DNA of 64,000 nucleotides from Roseomonas gilardii (GTDB taxonomy: Bacteria > Pseudomonadota > Alphaproteobacteria > Acetobacterales > Acetobacteraceae). Location of the stretch: the NCBI RefSeq assembly GCF_001941945.1, contig NZ_CP015583.1, forward strand, positions 1,754,501-1,818,500, given 5' to 3'. Below the pieces are notes generated by a model. The model made no database searches and had not been told where the DNA came from. It worked only from the letters and a program-made list of their open reading frames with translations. Made by a program: the position numbers and the translations under genes. Below, one piece after another: positions 60,345-64,000 of the stretch. Positions within the stretch are counted from its first letter, which is position 1. Every line of letters begins with the position of its first letter.

Positions 60345-63180
60345 GGCCGGCCGTGGAGGTGGCTGCGAGGGCGCCCGGCACGCCCTGCACCCGGGCGGGA
60401 GAGGGCAGGGCGGCCACCGCCGCCATGGAGACGGCGGCCAGATAGGGCACCGACTGCACCAGCAGGATCACGGTCCACAGCACGGCCTCCCAGGTTCCGC
60501 CACGATGCACCAGGGTAACGCCCAGCGCGGCGGTCCAGAGCAGGCCCATCAGGATCAACTCTTCCCGCGCGGTGGCGAAGGCCTGCACCAGTGCCGGGGC
60601 GTTTTCCATCTTCGGCGTGCGGGCGAAATGGGCGCGGCGCTTGAAGAGCCCCTGCCAGACCGCCTTGCCGATGGTGTGGGTCAGCGCAAGTCCGCCCAGC
60701 GCCGCCGCCAGCCGGTCGCCCGCGCCGCAGGCGACGCGCGCGGCATAGAGCGTCCAGATCTGGAACAGCTTGAAGGCGAAGAGCCCCAGGCTCGGCAGCA
60801 TGAAGAGCAGGATCGGGAACTCGTTGGACAGGCCCACTCCCTGCAGCACCGCCCGCAGCGCCAGCCAGAAGCCCTCGCCCAGGCCGAGATGCTGCAGCAC
60901 CCAGGCATGCAGGCCCGCATAGTGCAGCTCGTTGGTCAGGGGCAGCAGGGTCAGGCCGAGCGACCAGAACAGCCCGCCGATCACGAAGGCCAGGCCCAGC
61001 GCGTCGCCGAACCAGGGCATCCAGCCCATCACGAAGTGGAAGCGCTGGCCCTGGGTCAGCGAGCGGTCGAAGGGGTTCAGCAGGGCGCGCCAGTGGCCCT
61101 TCACGATCTGCACCGCGCCGAAGGCCCAGCGATGGCGCTGCTTGCGGTAGGCGGCGAAGTCGTCCGGCATCACGCCGCGGCCCATGCTGTCGGGCACGTA
61201 GACGGCCTCCCAGCCCTGGCGCATCAGCCTGAGGCCGAGTTCGCTGTCCTCGCAGATGCACCACTCCGCCCAGGCCTTGCCGTCCACCGCCGCGCCTTCC
61301 AGCGCCGCGCGGCGGATCAGCGTCATGGTGCCGTGCTGGATGATGGCATTGCGCTCGTTGCGCGTGACCATGCCCGCCTTGAAGAAACCGGCATACTCCC
61401 AGAACATGATCCGCTTGAACCAGCCCTCATGCCCGTCGCGGTAGTCCTGCGGCGACTGGGTGAAGCCGACCTCCGGCCGGTCGAAGAAGGGCACCATGCG
61501 CCGCAGCCAGTCGGGGCGGACGAGGTAGTCGCTGTCCAGCACGCCGATCACCGCGGCATCGGGCGCGGTCTCGCGCAGGGCGAAGTTCAGCGCGCCGGCC
61601 TTGAAGCCCGGCCAGCGGCCGAGATGGAAGAAGCGGAACTTCGGGCCGAGGCGCGCGCAGTGCTCGGCCACCGGCTCCCACACCGCCGGATCGGTGGTGT
61701 TGTTGTCCACCACCAGCACCTCGAAATTCTCGTAGTCGAGCGCCGCCAGGGCATCGAGGGTCTGGCGCACCATCTGCGGCGGCTCGTTGCAGATCGGCAG
61801 GTGTAGCGAGACCTTGGGCATCCGGCTGGTATCGGCGGCCGGCAGGGCGGGCCACTGGCGCTTCGCGACGCGGCCGAACACCGTCTCGGCCAGCTCGAAG
61901 CTGTCGGAAAGCAGCAGGGCGAGCAGCAGGAGCTGGCCCAGGATCAACGCGCCCCAGACCGCGGCGGCGGCGGGGGAGAGATAGGTCTCCGACATGGCCA
62001 GCACCACCGCGACCACGCCGGTCACGGCGAGCTGGGCGAGGCCGGCCATCATCAGCTTGCCGGCGGGGCGGATGTCCGGGCGGCGGGCGAGGAAGAAGAA
62101 GCTGGCAAGGAAGGCGGCGAGGCTGCCGCCCAGTGCCCAGCCGGCCCAGCCGGGATTCTCCTGCACCGCGCCGGTCAGCGGCCACTTCGCCTGCCGGTCG
62201 AGGTCCAGCATGCCCCAGTAGCCGGCGGCCCGGCCCTCGAAGCTGGCCTTCCAGGGCTGGTCGAAGGCCTCCATGACGAAGTAGTCGAGGTTCTCGCGAT
62301 CGGCGATGCGGAAGAACTTGCGCATGAACATCGCCTGGTTCACCCGGCTCGCCCGCGCCGCGCCCTGGGCCACGCCGTCGGACGGCCAGCCGATCTCGCC
62401 GATCAGCACCGGCTTGTTCGGGAACATCGCCTTCACCTGCCGGTACTTCTCCATGGAGAAGCGCAGCGCGTCATCGACCGGCAGGCCCTCCCAGTAGGGC
62501 AGCAGGTGGATGGTGATGAAGTCCACGGCCTGGCCCAGCTCCGGATGGTCCACCCAGACATGCCAGGGCTCGGCGGTGGAGACGGGCTGGCGCACCTGCC
62601 GCTTCACCTGCCGGATATAGCCGGTGAGTTGCGGCACGGTCAGGTCGCCGCGCAGGATGGATTCGTTGCCCACCAGCACGCGGTCCACGTTGCGGGCCTC
62701 GCGCGCCGTCTGGACGAGGTTGCGGATCTCGGTGGCGTTGCGGTCCAGGCGCTTGTCCAGCCAGGAGCCCATGGTGACGCGCAGGTCGAGCCCGGCCTGC
62801 CAGGCGAGGTCGGGGATGCGCTCCAGCCCGTTCGAGGCGGCATAGCTGCGGATGCGGTCCGTCATCGGGGCGACGCGCCGCAGGTCGCGCAGGATGTCGG
62901 CGGCGCTGGGCTGGTTGTCGCCCTCGGCGCTCTGGCCGCGCTGGTAGGGGGCGAAGGCGAAGCCTTCCACCCGCCCGGTGAAGTCCGGCATGGCGACCGG
63001 CCGGTTCCAGGCCCACCAGGCGCCCAGATGCGCGACCGCCACCAGGGCGAGCACGACCAGCGTGGTGGCCTGCCGTGACAGGAAGGGGTGGGGCGGGCGC
63101 TGCCGCACCGGGGTGGCGGTGGAAGCGGGCGGGGTGACCGGGCGGGGTGGCCAGTCCTGTCCCATCGGGCTCGCGTTCAT
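60316..63180 (-). CDS. GH17-GT2 membrane beta-glucan synthase (NdvB-like)
   Basis: A 954-residue bifunctional membrane enzyme. A first transmembrane helix (about 39-56) leads to a periplasmic GH17-like domain with its two catalytic Glu: E173 in VGNE and E262 in GEIGWPSDG. Further helices (about 347-365, 375-395, 402-425) precede a GT2 domain: D492 (VVDNNTTD), D549-S-D551, E644-D645 and Q681-R-H-R-W685, all intact. A multi-helix C-terminus follows. This architecture occurs in NdvB-type proteins that make beta-1,3 or cyclic glucans, with GH17 trimming or transglycosylating the chain. ATG 63180 was chosen; the sequence before it is low-complexity. Confidence 0.9.
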   Translation of the reverse strand: MNASPMGQDWPPRPVTPPASTATPVRQRPPHPFLSRQATTLVVLALVAVAHLGAWWAWNRPVAMPDFTGRVEGFAFAPYQRGQSAEGDNQPSAADILRDLRRVAPMTDRIRSYAASNGLERIPDLAWQAGLDLRVTMGSWLDKRLDRNATEIRNLVQTAREARNVDRVLVGNESILRGDLTVPQLTGYIRQVKRQVRQPVSTAEPWHVWVDHPELGQAVDFITIHLLPYWEGLPVDDALRFSMEKYRQVKAMFPNKPVLIGEIGWPSDGVAQGAARASRVNQAMFMRKFFRIADRENLDYFVMEAFDQPWKASFEGRAAGYWGMLDLDRQAKWPLTGAVQENPGWAGWALGGSLAAFLASFFFLARRPDIRPAGKLMMAGLAQLAVTGVVAVVLAMSETYLSPAAAAVWGALILGQLLLLALLLSDSFELAETVFGRVAKRQWPALPAADTSRMPKVSLHLPICNEPPQMVRQTLDALAALDYENFEVLVVDNNTTDPAVWEPVAEHCARLGPKFRFFHLGRWPGFKAGALNFALRETAPDAAVIGVLDSDYLVRPDWLRRMVPFFDRPEVGFTQSPQDYRDGHEGWFKRIMFWEYAGFFKAGMVTRNERNAIIQHGTMTLIRRAALEGAAVDGKAWAEWCICEDSELGLRLMRQGWEAVYVPDSMGRGVMPDDFAAYRKQRHRWAFGAVQIVKGHWRALLNPFDRSLTQGQRFHFVMGWMPWFGDALGLAFVIGGLFWSLGLTLLPLTNELHYAGLHAWVLQHLGLGEGFWLALRAVLQGVGLSNEFPILLFMLPSLGLFAFKLFQIWTLYAARVACGAGDRLAAALGGLALTHTIGKAVWQGLFKRRAHFARTPKMENAPALVQAFATAREELILMGLLWTAALGVTLVHRGGTWEAVLWTVILLVQSVPYLAAVSMAAVAALPSPARVQGVPGALAATSTAGHAVARTAAE

Positions 63181-63399
63181 GCTGTGTCCGGCGTCTTGCG
63201 GCCCCCGTCCCGGGCGACGCGCCGCCCGGCCGTTCCGGGCGGCGCGGCCGAATCCGGGGCCGCGTCTCGCCGACCATGAAGGGCCGCCCCTGCGGCGCGG
63301 GTCGGCCGCAAATAGGGCATTTTCGCGGCGGAACAAATGGGAGCCGGAACGGCATGGCGCTATCGCTGGCCCCGATCCTCCCCTACAAGATGCGCCATC

Positions 63400-64000
63400 A
63401 TGTCCGTCCTGATCGAAATCGGCATCATCATCCTGCTGGTGCTGCTGAATGGCGTCTTCGCGATGGGCGAGCTCGCGGTGGTATCCTCCCGCCGGGCGCG
63501 CCTGCAGGGGCTGCAGAAGAACGGGGTGAAGGGGGCCGCCACCGCCCTTTCCCTGGCCGAGAACCCGGAGCGGATGCTGCCCACGGTGCAGATCGGCATC
63601 ACGCTGGTGGGCATCCTGGCCGGTGCCTTCGGCGGCGCCCGGCTCGCCTCCACGGCGGAGCCGCTGGTGGCGAAGGTGCCCCTCCTGGCGCCCTATGCGG
63701 ACGACATCGCCTTCGGCGTGGTGGTGCTGCTCATCACCTATCTCTCGCTGATTCTGGGCGAGCTGGTGCCCAAGACCCTGGCGCTGCGGAACCCGGAGGT
63801 CGTCGCGAGCCGCCTTGCCGCGCCGCTGCTGCTGATCTCGCGCATCGCCTCGCCCGCCGTCTGGCTGCTCTCCTCCTCCTCCGCCCTGGTGCTGAGGATG
63901 CTCGGCGCCTCCCAGGCCACCGATACCTCCGTGACGGAGGAGGAGGTGAAGGCCGTGGTGGCGGAGGGCGCCGAGGCCGGGGCGCTGGAGCGCGAGGAGC
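63400..64000 (+). CDS. CNNM/CorC-type (hemolysin family) transporter, 5' part
   Basis: The first 200 residues of a gene that runs off the window. Translation from ATG 63400 gives a DUF21 transmembrane domain: SVLIEIGIIILLVLLNGVFAMGELAVVSSRRARLQ, then TVQIGITLVGILAGAFGG, LVLITYLSLILGELVPKTLALRNPE and TEEEVKAVVAEGAEAGALEREE. The last is the linker just before the CBS domains, which should follow. Members are Mg/Co efflux or Na-Mg exchange proteins. It is divergent from the glucan synthase with 219 nt between. Confidence 0.92.
   Translation, partial: MSVLIEIGIIILLVLLNGVFAMGELAVVSSRRARLQGLQKNGVKGAATALSLAENPERMLPTVQIGITLVGILAGAFGGARLASTAEPLVAKVPLLAPYADDIAFGVVVLLITYLSLILGELVPKTLALRNPEVVASRLAAPLLLISRIASPAVWLLSSSSALVLRMLGASQATDTSVTEEEVKAVVAEGAEAGALEREE

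Overview
The window is high-GC DNA with tightly packed genes, frequent 1-4 nt start/stop overlaps and GTG/TTG starts. Gene content (TamA/TamB, a Pat-type acyltransferase, ComM, DUF1028, a GH17-GT2 glucan synthase, KDG kinase with KDPG aldolase) suggests an alphaproteobacterium. A Roseomonas-like member of the Acetobacteraceae is my best guess, but this is inference from gene style with no rRNA or housekeeping marker in view.

Region 1 (24-14176) is an integrated mobile element. A tRNA-Ser(GCT) gene ends in an 18-bp sequence that recurs exactly at 14159-14176, so the element is about 14 kb. Beside the tRNA is a tyrosine integrase. Next come a MobV-type relaxase gene broken by one in-frame TAA, a coupled unknown gene, a complete type I restriction-modification operon (hsdR-hsdM-hsdS, minus strand), two coupled small unknown genes, a serine resolvase and a plasmid-type HUH Rep-like protein. 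This is best read as an integrative mobilizable element carrying DNA defence, with mobilization probably damaged.

Region 2 (14.6-36.8 kb) is chromosomal: DUF2934, DedA, an aldo/keto reductase, a GlcG/HbpS-like protein, a prephenate dehydrogenase, an M20 dipeptidase, the tamB-tamA envelope operon with a divergent M20 amidohydrolase, an alkyl sulfatase of visibly lower GC, an HSL-type esterase, a Pat-like protein acyltransferase, an XRE regulator and an AI-2E family permease. A tandem 40-bp palindromic repeat closes the permease gene.

Region 3 (36.8-51 kb) is rich in peptide uptake: two orphan periplasmic binding proteins, gamma-glutamyltranspeptidase, and a six-gene operon DUF1028-ATPase-ATPase-binding protein-permease-permease. 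The operon mirrors the E. coli iaaA-gsiABCD (glutathione import) arrangement. YraN, a DHCW-motif cupin and ComM sit between.

Region 4 (51-64 kb) holds a small membrane protein with XpaC and TelA homologues, a YidB/DUF937 protein, a secreted CHAP amidase, a RidA-like protein, a lipoprotein with a coupled unknown, a putative glycosyltransferase, the eda-kdgK pair, a small coiled-coil protein, a DUF3429 membrane protein, a large GH17-GT2 beta-glucan synthase and the start of a CNNM/CorC-type gene that runs off the window.
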